Shown here in pieces: positions 12,401-22,461 of a DNA stretch of 64,000 nt. The DNA is from Vicia villosa (taxonomy: Eukaryota > Streptophyta > Magnoliopsida > Fabales > Fabaceae). Both the position numbers and the translations under genes were made by a program. The stretch spans positions 913,001-977,000 of the forward strand of contig NW_026705227.1 in the NCBI RefSeq assembly GCF_029867415.1, in the 5' to 3' direction. The notes below the pieces were generated by a model. That model had not been told where the DNA came from. It did not search any database and was given only the letters and a program-made list of their open reading frames with translations. The stretch's first letter is position 1. Each line of letters starts with the position of its first letter.

Positions 12401-12764
12401 ATCATGATCAACCCTTGATCAAATGATGAATGTGACTTCAAAATATTGATGTTGACCAAAAATCAGGAGATTTGACTGTAATTTGACCATAGTTGACTTT
12501 TAGGTCCAATTGGTCGACTGTTGACCATTTGAGCATTTGACTGAGCAATCTAATGAATCAGAGCTTGAAACTTGGCATGAGGACCCTTTGAAGCATATGA
12601 GAGGACATGGGATCCATTTGAGGTCTTAGAACTTGATTTGATCTTTGAGAGAAGCTAAACCCTAATTGTGGGTTGATTGCTTAGGAGAAAGATAGTCAGG
12701 CTTATTTCTCAGTGCTTGAGCCAAAATATTTTGAAATATGATGGGCAAATTTTGGGGTATGACA

Positions 12765-12776
12765 GCTGCCCCTGTT
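12765..12776 (-). other. Polypurine-like tract next to LTR
   Basis: The minus strand reads AACAGGGGCAGC immediately before the LTR start TGTCATACCCC at 12764. This is the expected position for the plus-strand priming tract of a retrotransposon. It is short and contains pyrimidines, so it is only moderately convincing. Confidence 0.5.
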
Positions 12777-12944
12777 CAATGTTCTTAAACCTGAAGATGT
12801 AGATTGGCCTGTGTGCCTGTCGGAATCTGAAGGTGGAAGAGGATTGAACACTAGAATACCAAGAAATTTGCCCTTGTTGATGTAGGGACCTTTTATGGAG
12901 ATAGGCTTAAAGATGCCATCAGTTGATGTATTGACGTGTGTTAG

Positions 12945-13640
12945 AATTAGTCGTACGTTAGACTGTATTTGTGGTGTCAGAATTAAATTGTTGGCTCGAT
13001 TGCCCTGAGCGTCGGGATCATATAAGTGAATTGATTGAGATGGGCTTAAAAGATGCCACCTGACTTGATAGGTTGAAAGTCAGAATGAATCGTACGTTAG
13101 ACTGTATCTGAAAGGATATACCTAGGATGAGTCGTACGTTAGACTGAATCCACTATATTGATGAATGTCAAAGTAAGTCGTATGTTAGGCTGTACTTTAG
13201 GACGAGTCATACGTTAGACTAGGTCCAATTACATCGATAGATGTCTGGGTAAGTCGTATATTAGGCTGAAGGACGGGTCGTACGTTATACCGGGTCTGAT
13301 TGCATCAATAGATGTCTAGAGAGATGTACGTTAGGCTGAAGGACGGGTCGTATGTTAGACCGGATCCAATTGCATTGATAAATGTCTGGAAAGCCGTACG
13401 TTAGGCTGAACTTTAGGACGAGTCATACGTTAGACTGGGTCCGATTGCATTGATAAATGTCTGGAAAAGCCGTATGTTAGGATGTGGGATAGGTCGCACG
13501 TTAGACCAGGTCCCTTGTGTTGATAATTGTCATAATACACCATACATCAGGTTGTATCCTAGGATGAGTCGTACGTTAGACTGGATCCTTTGTATTGAGA
13601 AGTACCAGAATGAGCCGTACGTTAGGCTGTATCTGAGCTT
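12945..13640. repeat. Minisatellite A, irregular period of about 70 bp
   Basis: More than ten copies of a GTCGTACGTTAGACTG-type core alternate with GCCGTACGTTAGGCTG variants, separated by a TTGCATTGATAGATGTCTGG-type linker. Copies are diverged and spacing varies (for example 76 and 71 bp between neighbouring cores near 13396-13496). Confidence 0.85.
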
Positions 13641-13670
13641 AGATGTATTGAGAAGTGTTTGTTGGAGGTT

Positions 13671-14006
13671 GATCGTGTCAGCACCGTTCGTAGTAACTGA
13701 ATTAGATCTTGGAAAGATGATCGTGTCTACACCGTTCGTGGTGATAGAATTAGATCTTTGAATGTTGGTTGTGTCATCACCGTTCATAGTAACTGAATTA
13801 TACCTTGGAAGGATGATCGTGTCCACACCGTTCGTGATGATAGAATCAGATTTTTGAATGTTGATCGTGTCAGCGCCGTTCTTAGTAACTGAATTAGACC
13901 TTGGAAGGATGATCGTGTCTACACCGTTCGTGATGATAGGATTAGATCTTTGAATGTTGGTCGTGTCAGCACCGTTCGTAGTAACTAAATTAGATCTTAA
14001 GAAGAT
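13671..14006. repeat. Minisatellite B, exact 48-bp period, 7 copies
   Basis: GATCGTGTC-type starts occur at 13671, 13719, 13767, 13815, 13863, 13911 and 13959, always 48 bp apart. Odd and even copies differ (GTAGTAACTGAATTAGA versus GTGATGATAGAATTAGA), so the working unit is a 96-bp dimer. The ORFs on both strands across it result from the period being a multiple of three. Confidence 0.93.
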
Positions 14007-14325
14007 GATTATCTCTGAACTATCGCTGGAGAATATCCGGAACTAAGTATCAGAACTAAATCTTTGTCTTGATAATCTCTGAACTATCTCTGGAGAATAT
14101 CCAGAACTAAGTATCAGAACTAAATCTCTGTATTGATTATCTCTGAACTATCTCTGGAGAATACCCGGAACTAAGTATCAGAACTAAATCATGGTCTTGA
14201 TTATCTCTGAACTATCTTTGGAAGATATATAAAATTAAGTGTCAGAACTAAATCTCTATCTTGAATGAGTGTCAGAATTAAATCTTTAATTTGATTATCT
14301 CTGCACTATATCTAGAAGATAATGT
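14007..14325. repeat. Minisatellite C, 64-bp period, about 4.5 copies
   Basis: GATTATCTCTGAACTATC-type starts lie at 14007, 14071, 14135 and 14199, each 64 bp apart, followed by a degenerate copy to about 14325. It begins exactly where the 48-bp register of minisatellite B would place its next copy. Confidence 0.92.
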
Positions 14326-15879
14326 TCATTTGATTTGTAGGAATAGACTGAAAAAGCAACATTAGTTTTATGCAATGTCGTGATGCATGTATTGTAATGT
14401 TTATTTTTTTTGAAATGAATGAGAGTGTTATGCATATGCCACGAGGCGTATGTATGTTATGTGTGTGCCATGAGGCGTATGATGTATGAATGCAAAATGT
14501 TGTTAATGATGATAATAGATTGTAGTAGCGTCTGGCGGAGAAAATAAATCCCTGTATGTTGTGGAGAATACAAAGTACAGGTCTTCCTTTTTAGTAGGAA
14601 CTCCCGCTTCATGCTCGAGGATGCTCAGCTGGGGATTTTTGGCTTCTGCTTGGGGATCAGAGCCATTTGAATGATTGATCTTGATGTACCCTGACTAGGG
14701 ATAAGAGAGATGAATAACCTTGTTTGGAGAAGAGAAAAGTGTTGGGGAACCGGCAATGTCGCAGATGTAAACTCCGTTGAGGAACTAAGTCCTTGTTGAG
14801 ACAAGAACGTTTGAATATATCTTCTTGAGGATTACTCTGTGAGGATATGATCTTGTGAAGTCGACTCTGTGGGAAGGCATGGATGCCTTGAACATTGCCC
14901 CCAGTATTTATAGTAACTGCCATTCCTGGACTTGTATTGATTGGGACACACCAATGAGTATTGATCGAATTGTCAAATAGGCCTTGCATAGCTTTGCCCC
15001 AGCTATTAGGGAATTTGAAGAGATTCTCCTCGTGAGGACCTTATGAGATGTGTACTATGGGTGACATGCCCCTAGTACATAGTATGATGCCCCTGACTGA
15101 TTTGGAAGTAGCTTCCGACCCACTTGGACGCATGCCTCTGATTGATTGGCATTCTTGAGAGATTCTTGGAATCTTGACCTGATTGACCCAGATTGATTGG
15201 ACAAAGCATGTCGTACCCCTTGTATACATTGGAGACGTTGCTTCTGAAAAGATTTCGTCTGTCGAGATAACTTTTGGTCATTAGTTGTACCCTGTACAAA
15301 TTCTTCCTGATGCTAACATTTGAAATTATGTAGCAAAATGTGTTCAATAATAAATTACAATGCATATGTCTGTCTTGTTTTTTTTAAAACATTAAAACAG
15401 GAGATGTAAAAGCGTGATGTTTATAAAAACATGATGTTTGTAAAAATGAAATATCAACTCAGCATTTGTGGTAAACCTTAAGGAGTCAGGATACCTTTTG
15501 GTGACAGTACGCTTTCGAACTAACCATGCTTCAGTTAGGACTTTCAAGGGTTGTAACGTGGCTTGGTTCACTGATCGCGACTTTACGTGTCTATAAATCT
15601 GATAACTGCAAGTGCACAGTCGTGTCGTGTAGTTTTAAAAGATATCGAATCCACAGGGACTATGAATCGATCTACCGTTATCTAAGGTTACTATGTAAAG
15701 CTAAGGCTACTAATATTTTGATTGTTTCTAAAGGGAAAGTAATTGTGAATTCTAAGAAATATAATAATAAACGGATATCAGTATGTATTTCGTTTAACTT
15801 AGGCGATCCGAAGGTCCATTGGCTATTGTATTCATTCGATTAAAGATCTTTATTAATTCTGTTGATTAAAAGTCCTCCT

Positions 15880-16270
15880 CTCAAACTCTCGCTCTGTTGA
15901 TTTAGACTACTATCCTAACTCGTAATGTACGCTCTCTCCATCCCATTAGATTTAGAAAAGCTTTTTGAAAATAACATAGTTAATAAAATGCTTGCTTTAT
16001 GAAGTCGTTATCTACTTAAATCCCCTAGTCTCAAACTCTCGCTCTGTTGACTCGGTTCATGCTAGTATTCCCTAACGTACGCTTTCGCCATCCCGCGTCG
16101 GGTTTAAAAACACTTTTTGAAAGTAAATAATTTCTAATTAGTTTTAATACGCTTTCGCCATCCTTAAAACTAATGTCCTATGTCTACTATCCAATTAAGA
16201 ATCTCAAACTTTCGCTCTATTGATTTTAACCTTAGTCGGCCTTAAAACCTCAAACTCTCGCTCTAATGAT
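15880..16270. repeat. Dispersed repeats of the 'CTCAAACTCTCGCTCT' phrase
   Basis: Four near-copies (about 15880, 16031, 16202, 16248) alternate with a second phrase containing ACGCTTTCGCCATCC (about 16079 and 16148, with a weaker form near 15929). The two phrases form an irregular interleaved repeat within the LTR-like insertion. Confidence 0.75.
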
Positions 16271-16879
16271 TTTAAGACTTTATTAATTAAATTAGACATA
16301 AAACCAAAAATAAGTGATATTTAATAAAACATAATTAGGCCAATTTATTTCGGATCCCACGGTTAACTTACTTTACATACCGATATCTTAATTAATTAGC
16401 CAGACATATTGATACGGTTAAACATGCATAAATTAGTTCGGTTTATAATGAAAGGCATATTAAAAGGCATACAATATATCATGCAATTAAATAATATAAA
16501 GGCAATAAATAAATAACCTAAATAAAATAAATCTGAAATAAATCTGGATCTTGGAGTACTCGAACTTCTGCCATAGATCGGCTGGATCGTTCTTCAGAAA
16601 TTATTAGGCGTAAAATTTAAAGGTAAGGAAAATAAAACTAAATCTAACGTAAGGTTAGATTTATAAAAGGTTCACAATAATTTCCGGCGTAGAAATTGTT
16701 ATGAGAAAAAGAAAGCAATTGAATAAAATGCGGAGAGAAATAAAATGCTGGAGAAATGAATTCGGTAGCACTTCGTTAGCAAAATTTTGGATCTGGAGAA
16801 CTGAAGTATCAGCCTCCTTTTATAGGTGAGGTTCTGCAGATACGTTCCTTGAAAATAGGGACTTCTTGACTTGGGACTC

Positions 16880-17031
16880 GGAGACGCACGTCTCCACTTT
16901 TTGGGGAGACCAAGGCAGCAGACTTGAGACGTGTGTCTCAAGTGGAAGATTTTTAGGAGTAGTTGGAGACGGGCGTCTCCTTTTCGTGACGTGGCGTGGA
17001 CGTGGAAGTGGAGTGGGAGACGGACGTCTCC
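16880..17031. repeat. Four GAGACG...CGTCTC palindromes
   Basis: Palindromes at 16880-16895 (GGAGACGCACGTCTCC), 16924-16941 (TTGAGACGTGTGTCTCAA), 16965-16980 and 17016-17031 share the arm GGAGACG with a variable centre. They are spaced about 40-50 bp apart in a GC-richer part of the LTR-like insertion. Confidence 0.9.
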
Positions 17032-18206
17032 ACTCTTTACTTGGTCTTCTTCAATGTGGGCCACGTGCAAGTGATCATGTCTAGCTCCTTCGTGGGCTGG
17101 GCTTGCATCTTTGCATAATTGGGTCTTCTTTTGCACCCCTTTATTACTTCAACACCTCTCTTTCATCTTTTAATAATAAATAATAATGATTTTTGCTCCA
17201 TTTCTTCTTCTTTTCACAAATAGTCTCAATATGAACTCAAAACCTGAAACATCGCAAATACTCGCATAATATCATAATAAAACAATATAATTAAAAGAAA
17301 ATGCTAATAATACTTATGGATTTTAAGCTAAATATATGATATAAAATCGTGTTAACATTCACGGTTTAAGAAACAAAAGATAATGGCTCAAAGTATATTT
17401 GTACCCATCCCAATCTTCGTGATGTACTCGTGTAATGTGTATACTATTGTACTATGTTTCAATACCTGTATTAACCGTCTGAAGGGGATAATTATAGACT
17501 TATCTTGTTTGGATTGTTACATATTGAATATTTAAAATCATAGTATTTAAGTCAAAAAAAATTAAATGAGGTGGAATAAATTCATAAATTTCATTTCAAG
17601 GTAGATAACTAGCTGAATATTTTTAAATAATATTTGGATTAAAAAATCTTATTGAATGGAAAATAGAATAAAGTGTGGCAAGATGATAAATTTGAAAAAA
17701 AATAATATATAAAATTTACAATATTTAATAAAGGCCTATCAAGTGACTAGTTTAATTTAGTATGTACCTTTCATATAATAAACATCGTGTTACAGTCCTT
17801 TTATAAATTAATTTTCAAAGAAATTTAGAGCATTCAACTTGTGTGGTCTATATTTTATTTATATTCCACTAGTGTAGTCTATATTTTTCGTTCCCCTAAT
17901 ATTCTCTTCAAAATAACTTTAATTAAAATAATATGTACATATTAGTTCACAAAATAATAATTACTTGGTAAATTTTATTCACTATGGGACAAGCCTTAGT
18001 GATTTATTCAAAACATAATTGTGACAGGTAAATATACGCACTATAACGTTATATATATAATTAAAAGTAACAATTACCATCTCCAATCAATTTATCTCTC
18101 TTTTATTTGAATATAGTTTATTCTCTCTCTCACTCTCCTTAATTCAGAAATCACAAAATAAATTAGAAGATAAGTTGTCGAGTGAACGATAACTTAATGT
18201 TAAATA

Positions 18207-18256
18207 TGGTGGTGGTGTAAATTGGAACTCTCTAGTCTCAATCATGCAATGCAATG
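18207..18256 (-). pseudogene. Fossil CLE motif downstream of the stop codon
   Basis: Just past the stop of CLE gene 1 the minus-strand sequence still aligns with a CLE repeat. In frame it reads roughly IA, stop, LRLESPNLHHHH. It looks like a decayed additional 72-bp repeat, so the precursor was once longer at its C-terminus. The same relic follows the gene in every unit I compared. Confidence 0.6.
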
Positions 18257-18262
18257 ATTATT

Positions 18263-19126
18263 CTAAGGTTGAAAGGAATTCGGGTAGTTTGGATTATGAC
18301 CTCTTAGACTTAATTTTGCAGTGAGATGGACACTCGTTGGATGTAAGGAATTGTCGTGGTGTGGATTAGGACCTCCTGGACTCAATCTTGCAATTCCATG
18401 AACATTTCTTGTTTTCAAGAAATCAGGGTGGTGTGAATCTGGACCTCCTGGACTCAATCTTTCAATGCGATGAACATTCCCCGTTTGTAAGGAAACATGG
18501 TGGTGTGGATCTGGACCTTCTGGACTCAATCTTGCAATGTGATGAACATTCCTCGTTTGTAAGGAAAGATGGTGATGTGGATCGGGACCTCCTGGACTCA
18601 ATTTTGCAATGTGATCGACACTCGTTGGATTTAAGGAATTGTCATGGTGTGGATTAGGACCTCCTGGACTCAATCTTGCAATTTCACGAACATTTCTAGT
18701 TTGCAAGAAATCATGGTGGTGTGAATCTGGACCTCCTGGACTCAATCTTTCAATGTGATGAACATTCCCTGTTGGTAAGGAAACATGGTGGTGTGGATCT
18801 GGACCTTCTGGACTCAATCTTGCAATGTAATGAACATTCCTTGTTTGTAAGGAAAGATGGTGATGTGGATCGGGACCTCCTGCACTCAATTTTGCAATGT
18901 GATGATCACTTTTTGGCTGTAAGGAATTGTCGTGGTGTGGATTAGGTCCTTCTGGACTCAATCTTGCAATGCGATGAACACTCCTCGTTTGTAAGGAAAG
19001 TTGGTGATCAATATGATCCTTAATATTAATAAAGCGATGAGTTGCTTTGGAATTTCCCATCAACAATGCTAAAAGAGATACTTCGATAAGCATTATTGAA
19101 AAGAACATGTTTAGCAAATTTGCCAT
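18263..19126 (-). CDS. CLE: Multi-CLE peptide precursor, copy 1 (10 CLE motifs)
   Basis: An intronless gene for a 287-residue secreted prepropeptide. Residues 1-28 form a signal peptide (hydrophobic core 4-23, likely cut after SKA). Ten CLE motifs then start at residues 55, 79, 103 and so on every 24 residues to 271, joined by 12-residue linkers. Core motifs match the CLE dodecapeptide RLSPGGPDPHHH with Pro4, Gly6 and Pro7. CLE family peptides are cut out, hydroxylated on proline and sensed by leucine-rich-repeat receptor kinases. Variants repeat in the order A (...GPNPHHD), B (KLSPGGPDPHHH), C (RLSPEGPDPHHH), D (RLSPGGPDSHHH). Copy-specific changes are Ala4 in motif 2 and HHP at the end of motif 8. 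Motif 10 (KLSLRGHNPNYP) is degenerate. I chose Met at 19126, not the in-frame ATG at 19222, because it opens the signal peptide and lies about 80 bp after a TATA box. Confidence 0.9.
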   Translation of the reverse strand: MANLLNMFFSIMLIEVSLLALLMGNSKATHRFINIKDHIDHQLSLQTRSVHRIARLSPEGPNPHHDNSLQPKSDHHIAKLSAGGPDPHHHLSLQTRNVHYIARLSPEGPDPHHHVSLPTGNVHHIERLSPGGPDSHHHDFLQTRNVREIARLSPGGPNPHHDNSLNPTSVDHIAKLSPGGPDPHHHLSLQTRNVHHIARLSPEGPDPHHHVSLQTGNVHRIERLSPGGPDSHHPDFLKTRNVHGIARLSPGGPNPHHDNSLHPTSVHLTAKLSLRGHNPNYPNSFQP

Positions 19127-19206
19127 CGCTAAAATATTAAAGACTACAATGTTGATACACACAAACACACAAAATGTATTAGGAAAACATAATGAGAAAA
19201 TATAAA

Positions 19207-19216
19207 TTATATATAT
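19207..19216 (-). promoter_or_regulatory. TATA box of CLE gene 1
   Basis: The minus strand reads ATATATATAA about 80 bp upstream of the chosen start codon, allowing a 5' leader of roughly 50 bases. The same box and spacing are preserved in the other seven units, so all copies have the same core promoter. The upstream in-frame ATG at 19222 would precede this box, which argues against it as the start. Confidence 0.55.
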
Positions 19217-20310
19217 GAGCAACAGTTTTTTTGTTTGAACGGCATGCTAATTGCAAACATTAATTTGAATGTCTATAACAAGGAATTTTTACTCAACAAC
19301 TTAATTATTGTTTTGAAAATAAAACTATTACTTTAAAATAGAACTATTTGTTATGTATTTGGCAAAAAATTATTAAGTATGAGTAATAAATTACTTAATT
19401 TCTCAACAATCACACTATTGTTGGGAAAACCTTCTTATTCCAACAACAACAACTAGTTTTAGTGGTTGAAATTTGATTTGTTTTTTTTAATTATTTTACT
19501 ATATTTAAGAAAGAGTTGTATCAACAACAAATTTTGTTGCTGGTAATAAAATAATTTTGGAAAAATCATAATATATATAGATTGATAAACGATATATAAA
19601 AAAATATTTTTAAATTTTCAATTTCAATCACCAGATGCGGCATTTCCTTATACTTTTGGAAAAATATATTACAATTAATTAAATATAGTGAAATATATTA
19701 AAACTAACTCCTTTACTCTTTTTAATAAATATAGTTGTATATAAAATAAACTTACATCTTATGTTTGGTGAACTATATGGACTAATTTTTTTGGCACTAA
19801 GTGTAAAAGAAACTTTAAATTCTAAAACCTAATTAGTTAAGATGGATTCATCTATTCTAAACAATTTAAATTCAATTTAGTTGTAGAGTTCTAAAGTTGC
19901 CCCTTCTCATTCAAAAATCCAGTGAGTTGTAGACAACCCGTTTCCCAAAATTACCTCTCGAAAGGTATAAACATCTTCTAATCCAAATGGCTTCTATCGT
20001 TAGCTCACTTTCTTAAAATAAATCTATGTAAGACTCCTCGAGTACATTTATTCCCAGAGATATATTCCTTTCCAAAGCTATCAACTCTTATGGTATATGT
20101 CTTTTTTATTTACCGCATTGGTAGTCCATGTATTTTGATCCCCTCATTCCTCTTAATATAAATTTTTATGACAAGCAAATATGGGATAGTTCATATAATA
20201 ATAGATTACATGGAAAGTTATATTTACTACAGAGAGAATTGGTGATACTTTCAAAACGTAATTGTGACAAGTGAATATAAGAATTATCACTTTATATTTA
20301 TTATTCAAAG

Positions 20311-21200
20311 TGTAATACCCCGAATAATATGCGTATAGAATGGTATTATTTGACAATTTATATCTGGTACTGAGTACAACCAAAAGTGTCTAGATGACAT
20401 CCAATACATGTATGATAAAAGATACAATCATAGTACATATACAACATAAATCATGGAATAAAATACTAGAATAGGCTAGACAGCAAAAACAAAACAAAAA
20501 AATAGATAACAAGATCTTTAAATCCTTCATGTCATCTTTCCTTTTCATCAGTAATTCACCTAATTACCACAAATATTAAACATAGGGTGAGATATAACTA
20601 TTTCAGTGCAGTTCTAACTACACCGTATGTCTTCTTGGTCATGGTGCTCTCATGTTCTACTCTATTAATAATGTTTCTTTCTCAAACTTCCATATTCTAC
20701 AATCATAAAAGAACGTGGATCGAGATCCAATTGATCTCATATGGTGTGTGAATATCAACACTCGGGTCAAACGACCCATGTCTACCTCTGTATATGGATA
20801 GTTACGTGGGACATCTTTCTTGGGCCACAACTCTTAACATAAGTTTGGACACAGATCACAGACTCCCTAGCACACAAATAATGTCTTTCTCCCACCAACA
20901 CTTTTCACATAATTCCGGACACCGCTCAGAGACTATAACCTTCATATGGACCATACTCCCATTATTGGTAACAAAATCTTAGGCATCCATAAAGAGCCTC
21001 GATATCCCCCAAAATTGTACATGGTTTATTTCCATTGAAACCTAACATTCAAAGAATATACCAACTAGGAGTATGGTTGTGTTTCCGAATAACTCAATAC
21101 GATGGGATTTATATCACCCTAGGGTTTTCTCACCAAATGTATTATCTTTTTTTAACTTACTAAAAAATTATCAAGGCATCATCATGATTCATGATTTAAC
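20311..21200 (-). mobile_element. Gypsy (Tekay-like) LTR relic in the unit spacer
   Basis: The left end TGTAATACCCCGAAT mirrors the terminus of the Tekay LTR at 35041. In minus sense the segment contains phrases reminiscent of that LTR, such as TTATATCTCACCCTATG against TTATATCTCACCCCATTAT at 36720. It appears to be an old, strongly diverged LTR end in minus orientation; the right edge is not clear. Corresponding starts in later units are 25639, 30676, 44330, 49375, 54412 and 59449. Confidence 0.4.
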
Positions 21201-21479
21201 TATCTTAATCAGTTAGCCTATATGAATTTCAAATTAATTCCACCAAGGGTGGTAACCGCTTACTAGCAGAGAGTAACCAGTTATAGGTCGGTTAAAACTC
21301 AAAAATTTGCTAGTTTTTCATGTTTTCTCAAATCTGAATCCATTTAAGTCATGTACTAACATAAAGTGAACACTGACAACATATCACACAGCAGATGATT
21401 CATAATTTCGCACGCATTCATAAAAATCAACAATCAATTCATGATTTGTAATCAAGAAAAGAAATAAATCAAACTTAGT

Positions 21480-22296
21480 ATACCCCAACCTATCATGAAT
21501 TTATCTTAAATAGTGAGTGGTATCTAGCTACACATCATTGCTACCCAAGTCACGAAAATATCATGTGATCTAACAAAAGCTTTCGTGATAATGTTTGTGT
21601 AAAAAATTACCCTTTTGCACTCATGTCTATATTGAACACAGGGCATAGACCATGTCACCCTTGTCCAATTCAATATTGGGCCCTTAGACATTTATTCTAT
21701 TACGCGGGATGAGAAAGTTCTATCTAGGGCACTCATGTCCCTTAGCATGATTTGTGGAGTGCCCGTGAACTATGTTAACAACCATCCAATTACGGTTAAT
21801 ATCTGATCAATAAAAAAAATACTCGACTCCTACATCTATATATGGTTCGTAGTGGATTCAGGTCGAAGGGTTGTATACACCACTGTCTCCATGAGAATAA
21901 CTTATGACACTTTGCATAAATTTCTATGTAGAATTCTCTTAGCGGGTCAATCCACTATAAATATTACTCCTAATATTCATACCTATGTGAAGACTTGATT
22001 ACTCTTTATCCATAATCCATGAGATCTGATCGTCAGTCTATCCATACAATAATCTCGGTGATTTAATACTTTCCCACTTCACAGTAAAGCACGACTAGAG
22101 ATAATTTGAGAATACTGTCCTTATGTTTCATGGGATCTCATGATTATGGCGCACTTAACATTTCATTAAACAGAATAGCTATTCTAGGGACTTTATTATT
22201 TTGGAAAAACAAACATAATAAAGAAATGTCTTTTATTATTAATATATGATTTGATACAAGTACAAAAACTATTGGCATCTAGGGCTTACACCGTCA
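21480..22296 (-). mobile_element. Copia LTR relic in the unit spacer
   Basis: In minus sense it starts TGACGGTGTAAGCCCTAGATG at 22296, next to the polypurine tract GCTAGTGGGAGAT (22297-22309). Further on it contains blocks that I recognise from a widespread plant Ty1-copia LTR: ATGGATAGACTGACGATCAG, GTGACTTGGGTAGCAATG and GATCACATGATATTTTCGTG. The low-coordinate edge is approximate. The relic was copied with the unit; matching starts are at 27622, 32661, 46316, 51360, 56397 and 61434. Confidence 0.6.
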
Positions 22297-22461
22297 ATCT
22301 CCCACTAGCACTAGATCCCATCAGGCATACACCTAATACCCATAGATCTAGTATGGCCATCATACTCTATATATCTTCAGATCTCATATATCTATTATCT
22401 CTCGAATGAGGTGATATTGCCTAAATATGCGACTTACTATATGTTTAAGTATGCGAAAATT

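Larger units (their letters stand above)
7749..12764 (-). mobile_element. Long Ogre/Tat-like LTR, interrupted by a solo LTR
   Basis: In minus sense it starts at 12764 with TGTCATACCCCAAAATTTG, next to a polypurine-like tract, and extends to about 7749. Removing the nested solo LTR (8137-9477) and one copy of its target duplication leaves about 3.7 kb, within the unusually long LTR range known for Ogre elements. It carries TTGAC clusters near 12440-12540, as does the fragment at 1-3081. A GC-richer stretch at 10680-11060 gives short overlapping ORFs on both strands, none with a recognised domain, so I call no gene in these 5 kb. Confidence 0.5.
15600..17350. mobile_element. LTR-like insertion (TGATAAC... 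type), right edge uncertain
   Basis: It starts TGATAACTGCAAGTGCACAG, a beginning seen in many plant solo LTRs and resembling the start of the element at 8137. The flanking AAATC at 15595-15599 recurs at 17344-17348, a possible target duplication, but the preceding bases do not end in CA. Alternatively the end is ...GTTAACA near 17361. It contains repeated CTCAAACTCTCGCTCTG phrases, four palindromes and no coding sequence. Confidence 0.45.
12765..17422 (-). mobile_element. Ogre-like 3' internal/UTR region, truncated at the CLE array
   Basis: This region lies on the internal side of the LTR at 12764 and holds three adjacent minisatellites (12945-14325), then 1.2 kb of unique sequence (14340-15599). 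An LTR-like insertion (15600 to about 17350) and a short tail to 17422 follow, where it abuts the first CLE unit. Ogre elements of Fabeae are known for long 3' untranslated regions full of variable tandem repeats, which fits. ORFs of 62-110 aa on the minus strand (14657-15365) show no recognisable domain and I do not call them genes. Confidence 0.45.
17423..22461 (-). repeat. CLE array unit 1 (5039 bp)
   Basis: First unit of the head-to-tail array. Its left edge is where the shared sequence TGTACTCGTGTAATGTG begins directly against Ogre-like sequence. It contains CLE gene 1 (18263-19126) and 3.2 kb of AT-rich spacer upstream of that gene. The spacer holds a gypsy-LTR-like relic starting at 20311 and a copia LTR relic ending at 22296, and no credible second gene. 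Confidence 0.95.

Noticed and set aside
13450..13826. ORFs of 98-103 aa on both strands in the 48-bp repeats
   Set aside because: Period is a multiple of three, so frames stay open by chance; the translations are simple repeats.
12945..14325. Regularly spaced repeats as a possible CRISPR array
   Set aside because: Repeats are contiguous minisatellites without unique spacers, in a plant retrotransposon setting.
14657..15365. Minus-strand ORFs of 62-110 aa right of the minisatellites
   Set aside because: No recognisable domain, overlapping frames, and location in a retrotransposon untranslated region.
18388..18945. Plus-strand 74-89 aa ORFs antisense to every CLE gene (MNLDLLDSIFQ... type)
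   Set aside because: They are mirror frames kept open by a repeat period divisible by three; they have no signal peptide or known domain and end where the CLE repeat does.
18263..19126. Histidine-rich metal-binding repeat protein as an alternative to CLE
   Set aside because: The histidines fall only at motif ends, and the R/K-L-S-P-x-G-P-(D/N) core with a signal peptide fits CLE peptides far better.
19127..19222. Extended N-terminus of the CLE precursor from the upstream in-frame ATG (32 extra residues)
   Set aside because: It would put a second hydrophobic stretch before the signal peptide and starts upstream of the TATA box.
20153..20383. Minus-strand 76-aa ORF repeated in each unit spacer
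   Set aside because: AT-rich, hydrophobic by composition, overlaps a probable LTR relic, and its conservation is explained by recent duplication of the whole unit.
20794..20982. Plus-strand 62-aa ORF repeated in each unit spacer
   Set aside because: Lies in antisense of LTR-like sequence; no domain recognised; conservation again reflects unit duplication.
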